DNA of 64,000 bases from Polycladidibacter stylochi (GTDB lineage Bacteria; Pseudomonadota; Alphaproteobacteria; Rhizobiales; Stappiaceae), in NCBI RefSeq assembly GCF_001562055.1, contig NZ_LLWE01000025.1:248001-312000 (forward strand), given 5' to 3'. The notes beneath the pieces were generated by a model. That model was not told the DNA's origin. It did no database searches and was given only the letters and a program-made list of their open reading frames with translations. The translations under genes were made by a program, and so were the position numbers. This document shows, in pieces, positions 27,856 through 37,900 of this stretch (within the stretch, counting starts at the first letter, position 1; each line of letters opens with the position of its first letter).

Positions 27856-28614
27856 TCAAGCAAGTTGCGGCAAGGCTTTCAAAAGATGGTGCAAAGTCGC
27901 AACGCTCTGCGGGTCAGCAATACCGTCCACACGTTCGGGCCGGTAGTGACGCTGAAATGCCATTACGGCATTCTCCGTTGCAATATCAAAGACCCCGTTT
28001 ACGTTAACCTCATAGCCGTAAATAGCCAGAAGCGATTGTATCGCCTCAATTGGCTGCCCTTGATCTCCCTTTTGAAAATACCCGGCCCCCTCAATCTCAA
28101 TTGGTGGCACATAATGCCCCACACCATGCTGGTGCATAAGAGCCCAAGGAAAATGTCTCCCAGGGTCCTGCTTACGTGAAGGAGCAACATCCGAATGGCC
28201 CAAAACCCGCTCCGCCGGAATTTGGTGGCGCTTAATCACATCCTGACAAAGCGCAATAACAGCATTTATCTGTACTTCAGGGTAGGTACTCACAGCACCA
28301 TCTTGTACTCCGCAATTGGCAAGTTCAATTCCAATTGAACACGAATTAATATCGCGCTCTCCCTTCCAGAATGCTTGCCCAGCATGCCAGGCACGGCGAC
28401 TTTCAGGCACCATTTGTGTAATATCGCCTGTCTCGTCAACCAGATAATGAGCCGAGACTTCCGACCTTGCATCGCATAACCAGCTGACAGCACTTTCTGC
28501 GCTATCCATCGCAGTATAGTGTAAGAGCAACATATCGATATCTCGTTGCCGCTCATTATGATTGGGGGAAGGACGCAAACGCGCCGGAACAAGACACTCA
28601 GCCCGTATACTCAT
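27856..28614 (-). CDS. N-acetylmuramoyl-L-alanine amidase with peptidoglycan-binding domain
   Basis: A 252-residue Amidase_2 (AmpD/AmiD-type) zinc amidase that cuts the bond between MurNAc and L-Ala. Ligands and catalytic residues are placed as in the family: His32 in LLLHYTAM, Glu97 in GIELAN, His140 in LGHSDVAPSRKQDPG with Asp150. The C terminus (about 185-248) is a PG_binding_1 domain (IQSLLAIYGYEVNVNGVFD, TENAVMAFQRHYRPERVDG). No signal peptide is evident, so a cytoplasmic recycling role like AmpD or export by another route are both possible. Its ATG overlaps the stop of the TerB/DnaJ gene by ATGA. Confidence 0.92.
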   Translation of the reverse strand: MSIRAECLVPARLRPSPNHNERQRDIDMLLLHYTAMDSAESAVSWLCDARSEVSAHYLVDETGDITQMVPESRRAWHAGQAFWKGERDINSCSIGIELANCGVQDGAVSTYPEVQINAVIALCQDVIKRHQIPAERVLGHSDVAPSRKQDPGRHFPWALMHQHGVGHYVPPIEIEGAGYFQKGDQGQPIEAIQSLLAIYGYEVNVNGVFDIATENAVMAFQRHYRPERVDGIADPQSVATLHHLLKALPQLA

Positions 28615-29303
28615 AGGTTATGCTCTGCACTTATTTTTTCAAAAGCCACATTAATCGCCGACAATCGGTCACTGGCAAGTCGAACAAATTCTTCTGGCAC
28701 CCCACGCGCAACAAGGCGATCGGGGTGTGTTTCCTTAACTTGGTTAAGATAGTTCCGCCGAATTTCGGAAAACGGTAAATCCCGGCTAACGCCAAGAATT
28801 TCGTAGGGATCGCCACCACCACGCACATGACGTGCTTTTAAACGGCTATACTCGTTAGGATCAACCTTAAATATTTCAGCAACACGCTCTAGATAAGCAA
28901 GCTCTGCGCTATGAACAATTCCGTCTGCTTTCGCAATATGGAATAAGCCATCCAACACATCGATTTTGTTTTCAGCTTCGTCCAAAAATAAAACCGCCAA
29001 CTTCTTTGCATAGGCTTCGTAACCTGCAACGTCTTGTTGGGCCAAATTAAACAAACGGGCAACATTGGCTTCTTCATGCGGCGGAATATCAAACAACTCT
29101 CGGAATGCGAGCACTTCATCATGCGTTACCACGCCATCCGCCTTTGCCATTTTTGCAGACAAAGCAATCATTGCAACAGTAAAGGCAACGGAGCGCCGCA
29201 TCTCACCTGCCGCTTGCACAAAACTTTGCAAACGATCAATGAGGTGAACGCTCCCAGTTTGTATACTGCCGATAAAAGTAGATATTTTGCTCCAGAAATT
29301 CAT
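28611..29303 (-). CDS. DjlA-like co-chaperone: TerB domain plus C-terminal J domain
   Basis: A 230-residue protein with an N-terminal TerB-like helical domain (about 35-150; KMAKADGVVTHDEV and IAKADGIVHSAELAYL are its paired acidic motifs) and a C-terminal J domain (about 165-228; DPYEILGVSRDLPFSEIRR) with HPD at 193-195, which stimulates DnaK ATPase. E. coli DjlA has this order but also an N-terminal membrane helix; here the N terminus is only amphipathic. It is followed by the amidase gene with an ATGA overlap, so the two are co-translated. A possible 72-codon frame ends on its own start codon. Confidence 0.9.
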   Translation of the reverse strand: MNFWSKISTFIGSIQTGSVHLIDRLQSFVQAAGEMRRSVAFTVAMIALSAKMAKADGVVTHDEVLAFRELFDIPPHEEANVARLFNLAQQDVAGYEAYAKKLAVLFLDEAENKIDVLDGLFHIAKADGIVHSAELAYLERVAEIFKVDPNEYSRLKARHVRGGGDPYEILGVSRDLPFSEIRRNYLNQVKETHPDRLVARGVPEEFVRLASDRLSAINVAFEKISAEHNL

Positions 29304-29518
29304 AGTCCAAGACTATATGATGTAGACAAACCTTTCGACCCAAGAACGTATTTGCCAAACGTTTTTGCCAGGATCTCCCCAGCTTCCGCATTTAGAGCGT
29401 GAAACTCTTCGATTAATAAACACGAATGAAACAGTTTATTGCCTACAAATGACTGGCAGCCCTCAAAATGGTAGGTATAAACACCTTCTCGCTGACATGC
29501 ATTTCCTAGTAAATACAC
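29300..29518 (-). CDS. Possible small protein coupled to the TerB/DnaJ gene (weak)
   Basis: A 72-codon frame starts at GTG 29518 and ends in ATGA over the TerB/DnaJ start. I recognise no family and see no ribosome site before the GTG. Two points favour it: the ATGA junction, and a TATAAT on the minus strand (29563-29568) about 45 bases upstream. It may be only the 5' leader of the operon, or a gene remnant. Confidence 0.3.
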   Translation of the reverse strand: MYLLGNACQREGVYTYHFEGCQSFVGNKLFHSCLLIEEFHALNAEAGEILAKTFGKYVLGSKGLSTSYSLGL

Positions 29519-29631
29519 TAAAAAATAATTAATAAAATTTTATTAGTAATTGCATTAAATTTATTATACCCTCAGATAATTATCGATTAAACCACTGTCT
29601 CATAATCAGCCGAGGCTGCAGGTATTTCATT
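29519..29631. other. AT-rich divergent spacer with a TATAAT box
   Basis: The spacer between the TerB/DnaJ operon (minus) and the GGDEF-EAL gene (plus) is very AT-rich. TATAAT on the minus strand (29563-29568) with a weak TTTAAT 17 bases further upstream may be the TerB/DnaJ operon promoter. I see no plus-strand promoter I would defend. Confidence 0.35.
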
Positions 29632-31605
29632 TTGTATAAAACAGCACCTATTAAAAAAATAGTATTTCTAGCACTAAGCCTATTCACATTATTCGTTTTG
29701 GCTCTGTGTTATTATACCATTGAAAAATATACGCTTTACACAACGATGCGCTCTGAGAGTATCGCACAGCATTCAACCGCGCTTGAAAAGTTTAAATCCG
29801 GTCTAGCCACAAATCTGGACAACGGCCACGAACACACCTCAAAGTCCATAAGTTACCTGCCCTCAACAGATTATAGGAATATAATCGTTCGCTCGCTGCA
29901 AGGGGTACAAAATACAGCGATTAGTATCTACACATTAACCGGTTTCAGGCTCGTAGAAGTAAAATCCGATGCAATTGCAGACAATCACAATAATAGCATT
30001 GTAGGTACAAAAGTAGATTACCGCCAATTATTAAAAGCAGTCAGCACCCAGCAACAACAAGTAAGCTCGAATTTTTCTTATACCAGCTGGGATATCCCTT
30101 GTTTCACCACTGTTAACCTGCTCTCCTTAAATGGTACACCAGATCTGATTGTAGTTATCACCTCCATAACAGCGGTTTCCCATGAGTATTTCATAGAGGC
30201 CCTCTCAACAGCCTCGGTTTTGGGCTTTCTAGTCATACTATTAATCTACACGATGAGCATATATTTCATCTGGCGCTTCATGCGTGAGCGCTGGAAAACA
30301 CGCTCCACCATTGAATTCTTAGCCCAGAACGATCCCCTCACGCACCTGCCCAACCGTGCTGTTTTTTCAGAAACCCTCACAAAATCCCTTAAGAAAGCCA
30401 GCCGTTCATTAAGGAATAACTACGTCATGGTAGTTGACGTAGATAAGTTCAAAAACATTAATGATACGCATGGTCATGCCATCGGCGATCTTTTCCTCCA
30501 AGCGATTGCAGATCGGCTACGGCTGGTATTTGAAAACCAGCTCGTTGCCAGGTTGTCCGGCGATGAATTCGCTGTCCTGCTGGAAAACGACATGAGCCAC
30601 CGCGAAGCCACGAGTTACGCGCAGCGCCTTCTCTCCGCTGTTAAAGCCCCGTGTATTCTCGATGGAATAGAACTGGAGATGTCGCTTTCAATTGGCTTAG
30701 CAGGCGCACGCGATTCCTTATGGCGTGCTTCCAAGCTTCTCCATTGCGCCGATTTGGCTTTATACCGTGCCAAACAAACCGGACGTTCCACATATACTTG
30801 GTACCACCCCAGTATGGATGACGAGCTCCAGCAGCGCCGCGCGTTAGAGCACGAAATGTATCGCGCTCTTAAAAACGAAGGGTTTCAGGTTGAATATCAA
30901 GCGCAAGTCGGGCTGCAAGATAATCGCCTGAAAGGCTTTGAAGCATTATTACGCTGGAAGCATCCTGTGCATGGTCAAATAAGCCCGCACATTTTCATTC
31001 CCATCGCCGAAGAGAGCGGGCAAATCGAAGCAATAGGTGAGTATGTACTCAAAAAAGCCTGTAAAGACGCTGCAAATTGGGAAGATGAAAACCTCAGAGT
31101 GGCAGTAAATATATCCCCTGCCCAGTTTAAAAGCGGTCACATCGAAAACAAAGTCCGCAATGCATTAAAAGAGGCAAACCTTAAGCCGGAGCGACTGGAA
31201 ATCGAGATAACGGAAAGCCTCCTCATATCCGATACAAAAGCAGTCATACAAACACTGAAGTCCCTACACAAAATGGGCGTTTCGATTGCCATGGATGATT
31301 TTGGCACCGGTTATTCAAGCCTAAGCTACCTCTCCAAGTTCCCGTTTAACAAAATTAAAATTGACCGCAGCTTCATACAACGGTTGGGACAAGACACCCA
31401 TACCGATGCGGTCATTGCCGCCATAATAGGGTTAGGAAGATCATTAAACTTACTCATCACCGCAGAAGGGGTTGAAAACGAAACACAAGCGCGCCTGCTT
31501 AAAGCGGGAGGCTGTGATCTCGTTCAAGGGTTTTACTACGGCAAGCCACAACCGGTGAACCCCAAACACCCCAGTGAGAATATACGCTGCCTGAATGGAT
31601 TCTAA
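29632..31605 (+). CDS. Membrane GGDEF-EAL cyclic-di-GMP enzyme
   Basis: A 657-residue inner-membrane signalling protein. Membrane helices at about 9-29 and 193-217 flank a periplasmic sensor region of about 160 residues with no domain I recognise. The GGDEF domain (about 230-390) has the signature as SGDEF (310-314), with VDVDKFKNINDTHGHAIGD intact. The EAL domain (about 405-650) has EALLRW at 438-443, NISPAQF, EITES, DDFGTGYSSLSYL and KIDRSFI, and EGVE, so the metal and catalytic residues for c-di-GMP hydrolysis are all present. I infer a phosphodiesterase, with cyclase activity uncertain. The start is a TTG with a weak AGG about 11 bases upstream. It stands alone. Confidence 0.9.
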   Translation: MYKTAPIKKIVFLALSLFTLFVLALCYYTIEKYTLYTTMRSESIAQHSTALEKFKSGLATNLDNGHEHTSKSISYLPSTDYRNIIVRSLQGVQNTAISIYTLTGFRLVEVKSDAIADNHNNSIVGTKVDYRQLLKAVSTQQQQVSSNFSYTSWDIPCFTTVNLLSLNGTPDLIVVITSITAVSHEYFIEALSTASVLGFLVILLIYTMSIYFIWRFMRERWKTRSTIEFLAQNDPLTHLPNRAVFSETLTKSLKKASRSLRNNYVMVVDVDKFKNINDTHGHAIGDLFLQAIADRLRLVFENQLVARLSGDEFAVLLENDMSHREATSYAQRLLSAVKAPCILDGIELEMSLSIGLAGARDSLWRASKLLHCADLALYRAKQTGRSTYTWYHPSMDDELQQRRALEHEMYRALKNEGFQVEYQAQVGLQDNRLKGFEALLRWKHPVHGQISPHIFIPIAEESGQIEAIGEYVLKKACKDAANWEDENLRVAVNISPAQFKSGHIENKVRNALKEANLKPERLEIEITESLLISDTKAVIQTLKSLHKMGVSIAMDDFGTGYSSLSYLSKFPFNKIKIDRSFIQRLGQDTHTDAVIAAIIGLGRSLNLLITAEGVENETQARLLKAGGCDLVQGFYYGKPQPVNPKHPSENIRCLNGF

Positions 31606-31656
31606 GCGCGTAATCCAATCCTAAAAAGAAACTAGTAGTTTTACGATACTAATTCT

Positions 31657-31671
31657 TGACAAATAAATTCA
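31657..31671. promoter_or_regulatory. TGA-N9-TCA box (iron-responsive type) before the TonB receptor
   Basis: TGACAAATAAATTCA lies 86 bases before the receptor ATG. The pattern TGA-N9-TCA is the iron-responsive operator bound by RirA in rhizobia. It overlaps a TTGACA (31656-31661) that could be a -35 element; the matching -10 is not clear. A perfect 6-bp dyad (AAACTA-G-TAGTTT, 31629-31641) lies just upstream. Confidence 0.45.
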
Positions 31672-31756
31672 ACTTTGGAAAAAGTGCCTAGTAATATACA
31701 ACACTTAGCTAGCCAGCCTGTTTGCCAAGCCAGCCAATTGACAAGGCTTAGGCAAC

Positions 31757-33829
31757 ATGAAAACACACTCTCTTTTATTATTGGGCGTTAGCACATCAAC
31801 ACTTTTGTTGTTAGGTGCCGCTTCACACAGTGCCGAGCAACAAAGCTCAATCACTCTTGATAAGATTGTCACAACGGCAGGCAAAGCCAAAGTCGCCATC
31901 GACACACCACAGGCGGTTACAGTTATTGCCCCGCAGCAAATCGAAGCTTCCCAAGCAAACTCACTCGGCGAGTTGTTAGAGCGAACACCAGGTGTGTCAG
32001 TGAGCAATGCACAAGCGCCTTTTGGCCAATCCTTTAACATCCGCGGTATTGGCACAGGGCTTTCTTCCGATGAAAACCGTATGATACTTCAAGTTGACGG
32101 TGTCAAAAAATACTTCGAGCAGTATCGTATGGGCTCTTTCTTTTCGGATCCCGAATTCTATAAATCAGTCACCATTCAACGTGGCCCAGCCGGTTCCACT
32201 CTTTATGGCTCTGGCGCCATGGCTGGTGTTATTTCGGTGCAAACAAAAGACGCAAGTGACTATTTGAAGGGTGACGATAAACTGGCCGTACGGCTAAAAG
32301 GCACCTGGTCATCAAATGCGAACGACTTCACAAGCTCATTGGTCACAGCAGCTAAATTAACAGACAATCTGGAACTGTTTGCTGCTGGCAATTTCGGCCA
32401 GATACGTCCTTACACAAATGGTGATGGCGTGAAAGATGCTGAAGGCAACACCAATATGTATTCAGGTATTGCAAAGCTGAAATACAACTTTGGCAGCGAT
32501 AAGGACCAGTCACTTGCTTTAAGTTACGAGCGCTATCAATTCACTGGCAAAAACCAGTATTTCGACCAAATATCACATAGTAAAGATTTTGGTTTTACCG
32601 ATCGTACCGGTTACAATCAAACGGGCATTTTGCGCTATGAAAACGCTTTTCTAGGTAACGATTTTCTCAACCTAACGGCCCAATTATCCTATTCCAACGA
32701 GGAAACTAGTCAAGATAAGCTGCAAAACATATGCTACGGACCACGTTTTTGTTTTAAACCATACGGCGACAAAACAGACTTCACGTACAACACAATCCAG
32801 TACAAGCTGGAAAACGAAAGCGAGCTGGAATCAGTTCTCGGCCTACCGCTATTTATCACCTATGGAGCCGAAGGCAGTTGGCAAGAACGTAAAAACACCC
32901 GCTACAAAAAAACCGGCACAACCCACGGCTCCAGTTCTCACCCAGAGGGTACAAAAACCTCTTTTGGCGTATATGCGCAAGCCGAAGCAGAACTATTGCC
33001 AGGTCTGGTACTGACACCAGGCGTTCGTATCGATCACGACCGCTTGCAGCCAGGCACAGGTGTTAAGGCAACACAAGGCCCCTCAGATACAGCATACTCA
33101 CCCAAGTTGGCAGTGTATTATGATCTAACCAGTAACGTTGGCTTATTTGCTTCACTCGCCCATACCGAACGCCTGCCCTCAATTGATGAGGCATTTAGCG
33201 GCGATAACTACACCAATCCACATGTGAAACAGCTCAAAAAAGAGCTTTCCAATAACATTGAGGGCGGTATTGCCCTTTCATTTGACAGTGTTTTACAAGA
33301 AGAAGACGGGCTACGGCTAAAAGCAACAACCTACTATAATAAAATTAGAAACCACTACAGCCGCCAATATAATCACACGACAGGCCGTGCCGAAGTGGTT
33401 CTGGTGAATCAAGCGCAATATAGCGGCTTAGAACTTGAGGCCTCATACGATAGCCAAAGCATTTTTGCAGATGCAGGGCTTACCTACACCCGAGCCTATA
33501 ATTTGGACACCAATAACTATATTGACAGCGTTGAGCCTTTGAACGGTTTCATTGCTTTAGGTTTCAAGGTTCCCGAAGCTGATTTACAAGTCAAATGGCG
33601 CAGCGACTTTTACGGTGCCCTCACAAAAGTCAGCGATCCTAAAAACAAGGCAAAAGCCTATAACTTACATGACATTTCTCTGGAGTGGACTCCAACACAA
33701 GGCTTCTTAGAAAATGCAGAAGTGCGTGCAAGTGTAGAAAACATATTCAACACCAAGTATCGCAGTGCATTAAGCCAACGTGATGGTCGCGGCCGCACCT
33801 TCAAACTGTCTATTGCCAAAACATTTTAG
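31757..33829 (+). CDS. TonB-dependent outer membrane receptor (heme/hemoglobin type likely)
   Basis: A 690-residue outer membrane transporter. A signal peptide (to about residue 25) precedes a TonB box-like ITLDKIVTTA, then the plug domain (QAVTVIAPQQIEAS to GSGAMAGVISVQT) and a 22-strand barrel ending in aromatic F, as expected for BAM substrates. The plug segment FFSDPEFYKSVTIQRGPAGS and the barrel segment HTERLPSIDEAFSGDN resemble the heme/hemoglobin/transferrin receptor group. No heme-transport genes are adjacent, so the ligand is inferred only. An iron-type operator stands upstream and a terminator follows. Confidence 0.88.
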   Translation: MKTHSLLLLGVSTSTLLLLGAASHSAEQQSSITLDKIVTTAGKAKVAIDTPQAVTVIAPQQIEASQANSLGELLERTPGVSVSNAQAPFGQSFNIRGIGTGLSSDENRMILQVDGVKKYFEQYRMGSFFSDPEFYKSVTIQRGPAGSTLYGSGAMAGVISVQTKDASDYLKGDDKLAVRLKGTWSSNANDFTSSLVTAAKLTDNLELFAAGNFGQIRPYTNGDGVKDAEGNTNMYSGIAKLKYNFGSDKDQSLALSYERYQFTGKNQYFDQISHSKDFGFTDRTGYNQTGILRYENAFLGNDFLNLTAQLSYSNEETSQDKLQNICYGPRFCFKPYGDKTDFTYNTIQYKLENESELESVLGLPLFITYGAEGSWQERKNTRYKKTGTTHGSSSHPEGTKTSFGVYAQAEAELLPGLVLTPGVRIDHDRLQPGTGVKATQGPSDTAYSPKLAVYYDLTSNVGLFASLAHTERLPSIDEAFSGDNYTNPHVKQLKKELSNNIEGGIALSFDSVLQEEDGLRLKATTYYNKIRNHYSRQYNHTTGRAEVVLVNQAQYSGLELEASYDSQSIFADAGLTYTRAYNLDTNNYIDSVEPLNGFIALGFKVPEADLQVKWRSDFYGALTKVSDPKNKAKAYNLHDISLEWTPTQGFLENAEVRASVENIFNTKYRSALSQRDGRGRTFKLSIAKTF

Positions 33830-33841
33830 ATAAAGTCATTG

Positions 33842-33867
33842 CCTCCACCAAAAGGGGAGGTTTATTT
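33842..33867 (+). terminator. Terminator after the TonB receptor
   Basis: CCTCC and GGAGG pair around a 9-base loop, followed by TTTATTT, 12 bases past the receptor stop. Confidence 0.55.
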
Positions 33868-33875
33868 GGTCTACA

Positions 33876-33901
33876 ATAAAAAGGGAGGCCGAGTGCCTCC
33901 C
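33876..33901 (-). terminator. Terminator after the winged-helix regulator
   Basis: On the minus strand GGGAGGC, a 5-base loop and GCCTCCC form a perfect 7-bp stem followed by TTTTTATT. Confidence 0.75.
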
Positions 33902-33929
33902 CTAACACTAAAAATCTTCAAGCTAGTAA

Positions 33930-34505
33930 TTACATAGCCGCTGCAGCTCTAGCAGCCTGATCATAGTGCCCTGAAACACTGCGCAAAACAGAAGCTAAAC
34001 GTGATAACTCCACCTCATCAAGGCCAAGTTCTTTAATAGGCCGTACCAAAAGAGCTTCGCGCAGGCACCGGTACTGGTCACATATTTTAATGCCTTCTTC
34101 GGTAATCGAAACTGTCTTTTCCTTGCCACGCTTGCCAGAGATGATAAGTTGCGCCTTTTCTAGCTTTTTCAAAGCATAAGAAACAGTATGTGTATCTTCA
34201 ATATTAAGAACAAGACATAGATCGGCCAAGCTCTTTTCACGTCCACGGTGATTAACTGAATGCAAAACTTGCGTCTCAAGTGCTGACAGTCCCTCGCCGC
34301 CACTGGCGGCCATACAACGCACCATCCAACGTTGATAGGCATTCACCATCATTGTTACAGCAAATTCGATTTCTGAAAGCGCGGGCAATTCACCCGCTGC
34401 GAGATGAGCTGCCGAAACAACTGGTCCAACTTCCAAACTAGCCCCGCTTGTGTGAGGAATCCTCCCGCTGTCTTTCAATAATTCTTTTTCTGACACACTC
34501 AGCAC
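33930..34505 (-). CDS. MarR-like winged-helix transcriptional regulator
   Basis: A 191-residue winged-helix DNA-binding protein. The helix-turn-helix lies around residues 85-125 (LSALETQVLHSVNHRGREKS, LADLCLVLNIEDTHTVSYAL, KKLEKAQLIISGKRGKEK), with a MarR-like dimer helix at the N terminus. The regulated process is not evident. It converges on the TonB receptor and each gene has its own terminator. The start at GTG 34505 has no good ribosome site, and the first 40 residues look unstructured, so the true start could be further in. Confidence 0.78.
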   Translation of the reverse strand: MLSVSEKELLKDSGRIPHTSGASLEVGPVVSAAHLAAGELPALSEIEFAVTMMVNAYQRWMVRCMAASGGEGLSALETQVLHSVNHRGREKSLADLCLVLNIEDTHTVSYALKKLEKAQLIISGKRGKEKTVSITEEGIKICDQYRCLREALLVRPIKELGLDEVELSRLASVLRSVSGHYDQAARAAAAM

Positions 34506-34921
34506 CCCGTTTGTTAGTTATCAAATAACCTTCAAAAGATCTGGAAACATTATGACCACCGGTTTACCGAGATCTGCAAAACCACATTCTAATTCATCTA
34601 AGAATAACTTTTAAGTTCAAATATTCATTTTGCCATTATTTTATAAAAATTATGTCTACAAGAACCTACAGTTTACAATGAAAGGCAGCAACCACTAGGA
34701 TGTAATAGGGGTTTCAATGGGATGTTCTCCACGCGAGCACACCAATAGGGCCGCCACCGCACACATCAAACAATAATAATTTACTGGTAGAATATAGACA
34801 AATTGTAAATGTTAAATCATAATGAATGTCATTATGGTATTTTCTCCAAAAAGCGCGCATGTACTAAGTGTCTTTATTTTTGGAGATCGGGCTAAACACT
34901 TTAACAGAATTTGGAATACGA
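34506..34921. other. Regulator-oxoprolinase spacer with an operator-like dyad
   Basis: About 415 bp without a gene. A perfect 8-bp dyad (CATAATGA-ATG-TCATTATG, 34818-34836) lies 85 bases before the oxoprolinase ATG, and a smaller dyad (GTTAT-CAA-ATAAC, about 34516-34528) lies just upstream of the winged-helix gene. Either could be that regulator's binding site. Confidence 0.45.
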
Positions 34922-37900
34922 ATGACAATAGGTAAATGGGACTTTTGGATTGATCGTGGTGGCACTTTTACAGATTTAGTAGCCCGTACCCCTCAAGGCA
35001 CACTGAAAGCCCACAAAGTTCTCTCCGAAAATCCAGAGGCTTACCGCGATGCAGCACTGCAAGGTATTCGCGACCTCATGGAAATACCTACTGGCAAACC
35101 TATTCCCGCTGAAAATATTGCCACTGTTAAAATGGGCACAACGGTTGCCACCAACGCCTTGCTAGAACGCAAGGGAGATCGCACCCTTCTTCTCATCACC
35201 AAGGGTTTTCGCGATGCACTTGAAATCGGCTATCAAGCTAGGCCCGATATTTTCGCCAAAGAGATTATAAAACCAGAGTTATTATACGAAACCGTTTGTG
35301 AAGTAAGTGAAAGAGTGCTCGCAAACGGCCATGTTGAAATTCAGCTGGGCCACGAGCAGGCCAAAGAAGCGCTACAAAACGCCTACAACAATGGTATCCG
35401 CTCGGTTGCTATTGTCCTCATGCATGCCTACGCCTATCCCGAACATGAGTTAGCCCTCAAAGATCTTGCCCAAGAAATTGGTTTTACTCAAATCTCCGTT
35501 TCCCACGAAGTATCTCCGCTTATGAAGCTGGTTGGGCGCGGCGATACCACGGTAGTTGATGCCTACCTCTCACCTATCCTGCGTCGCTATGTTGATCAGG
35601 TAGCCAGCGAGTTAGATATCAAAAATACTGATTGTCGTTTGATGTTTATGCAATCATCCGGCGGGTTAACAGATGCCAGCCTTTTCCAAGGAAAAGACGC
35701 TATTCTTTCGGGACCGGCAGGTGGTGTTGTTGGAGCAGTCGAAACCTCGAAAATGGCTGGATATGACAAGATCATTGGTTTTGATATGGGTGGCACCTCC
35801 ACCGATGTTTCCCACTTTGACGGTAACTATGAACGTGCTTTTGAAACCGAGGTCGCAGGCGTACGCATGCGTGCGCCAATGATGCGCATTCATACTGTTG
35901 CAGCCGGTGGTGGCTCGTTGTTGCAATTCAAGGATGGTCGTTTTCAGGTTGGACCGGACTCAGCAGGAGCAAACCCTGGGCCAAAAGGATATCGTCGCGG
36001 CGGCCCGCTCACCGTAACCGATGCCAACATTATGACTGGAAAGCTAAACCCCGATGATTTCCCGCATATCTTTGGCCCAGGGCAGAATGAACCGCTGGAC
36101 AGCGCCGCTGTAGAAAAAGCATTTGAGCAATTAGCGCATGAGGTCGACCCAGCCCTTAGTCCGGAAGAAGTCGCAGAGGGTTTCCAGAAAATTGCCGTTG
36201 AAAATATGGCAAGCGCAATCAAAAAGATTTCCGTTGAACGGGGCTACGATGTCACCGAATACGCCCTCACCTGCTTTGGCGGTGCTGGCGGGCAAAGTGC
36301 TTGTATGGTCGCCGACGCCCTTGGCATGACCACCGTTATTGCCCATCCGCTCTCAGGCATTCTATCGGCCTATGGCATGGGCCTTGCTGATATTCGTGCC
36401 ACCCGCCAACACGCCCTGGAGCAGCCACTTGATACAAAAGGCATGCAAGCAGCCAAAGAAATGGGCGATCAGCTTGCCAATCAAACCCTTGAGGAAATTA
36501 CCCAACAAGGCGTTACCCCGAGCGATGCGACACTCATTATCCGCGCTCATTTGCGCTATGCAGGTACAGATACGTCTTTGCCGGTGAGTTTCATTGCTTC
36601 AAACCTAGAGGCAATGCGGCACGAATTTCAAACAGCCCATAACAAACAATACGGCTTCACCTACGAAGATAAACCCATCACCATAGAGGCAATGGAAGTA
36701 GAGGCCATTGGCGGCGGTGCCCAACTCGATGAACAAGAACACGTGCTGACAGCGGCACACCCTGAGCCAACCAAGCAAACCCGTTTTTTTACCAGCGGCG
36801 CATGGCAACAGGCCGCCACTTACCACCGCGACACTTTCAAACCGGGAATGCGTGCAAATGGGCCCTGCCTCATCATTGAGCCCCACGCCACAATTGTAGT
36901 GGAGCCAGGTTGGCAGGCCACATTAAACAGCAAAGACCACTTTATTATAAAACGCATCATTCCGCTTGAGCGCCAACTGGCTATTGGCACTAAAGCTGAT
37001 CCTGTAATGCTTGAGGTCTTCAATAACCTCTTTATGTCCATTGCCGAGCAAATGGGCGTCACACTGCAAAACACTGCTTACTCGGTCAATATTAAAGAGC
37101 GCTTGGACTTTTCTTGCGCTGTCTTCGACCATAATGGCGCATTGGTTGCCAACGCCCCGCACATGCCCGTGCATCTGGGATCAATGGATCGTTCGGTGGA
37201 AGCCGTCATCGCCAATAATAAGAGTGCCATCAAACCCGGCGATGTATTTGCACTGAATGCACCATATAACGGTGGCACGCACCTACCCGACATCACCGTT
37301 GTATCACCTGTTTTCGATGATAAGAACGAAAGCATTCTGTTCTGGGCCGCATCACGGGGACACCACGCCGATATCGGCGGAACCGCCCCCGGCTCCATGT
37401 CGCCCAAAGCCACCCGCGTCGATGAAGAAGGCGTTCTTATCGATAATTTTAAATTGGTTGACGGCGGCGTCTTCCAGGAGCAGGCCCTTCGCGATCTTTT
37501 AGAAAATCACCCGTATCCTGTTCGCAATATCAATCAAAATATTGCGGATTTGAAAGCGCAAATAGCCGCCAATGAAAAGGGCATACAAGAGCTGCGCAAA
37601 ATGACTGTCCATTTCGGCTTGGATACCGTCATCGCATACATGCGCCATGTACAAGACAACGCCGAAGAAAGCGTCCGCCGTGTTATCGAAGCACTCAAAG
37701 ACAGCAGCTTTGAATACCCTGTCGATCACGGCGGTGTTATTCGTGTTGCCATCAAGGTTGATAGAAACTCACGCAGTGCGACCATAGATTTCACCGGTAC
37801 CAGCCCTATGCTGGACAACAACTTCAACGCACCAGAGCCGGTTACCCGCGCCGCCGTCTTGTATTGCTTCCGGGTGATGGTACCCACTGCCATACCTATG

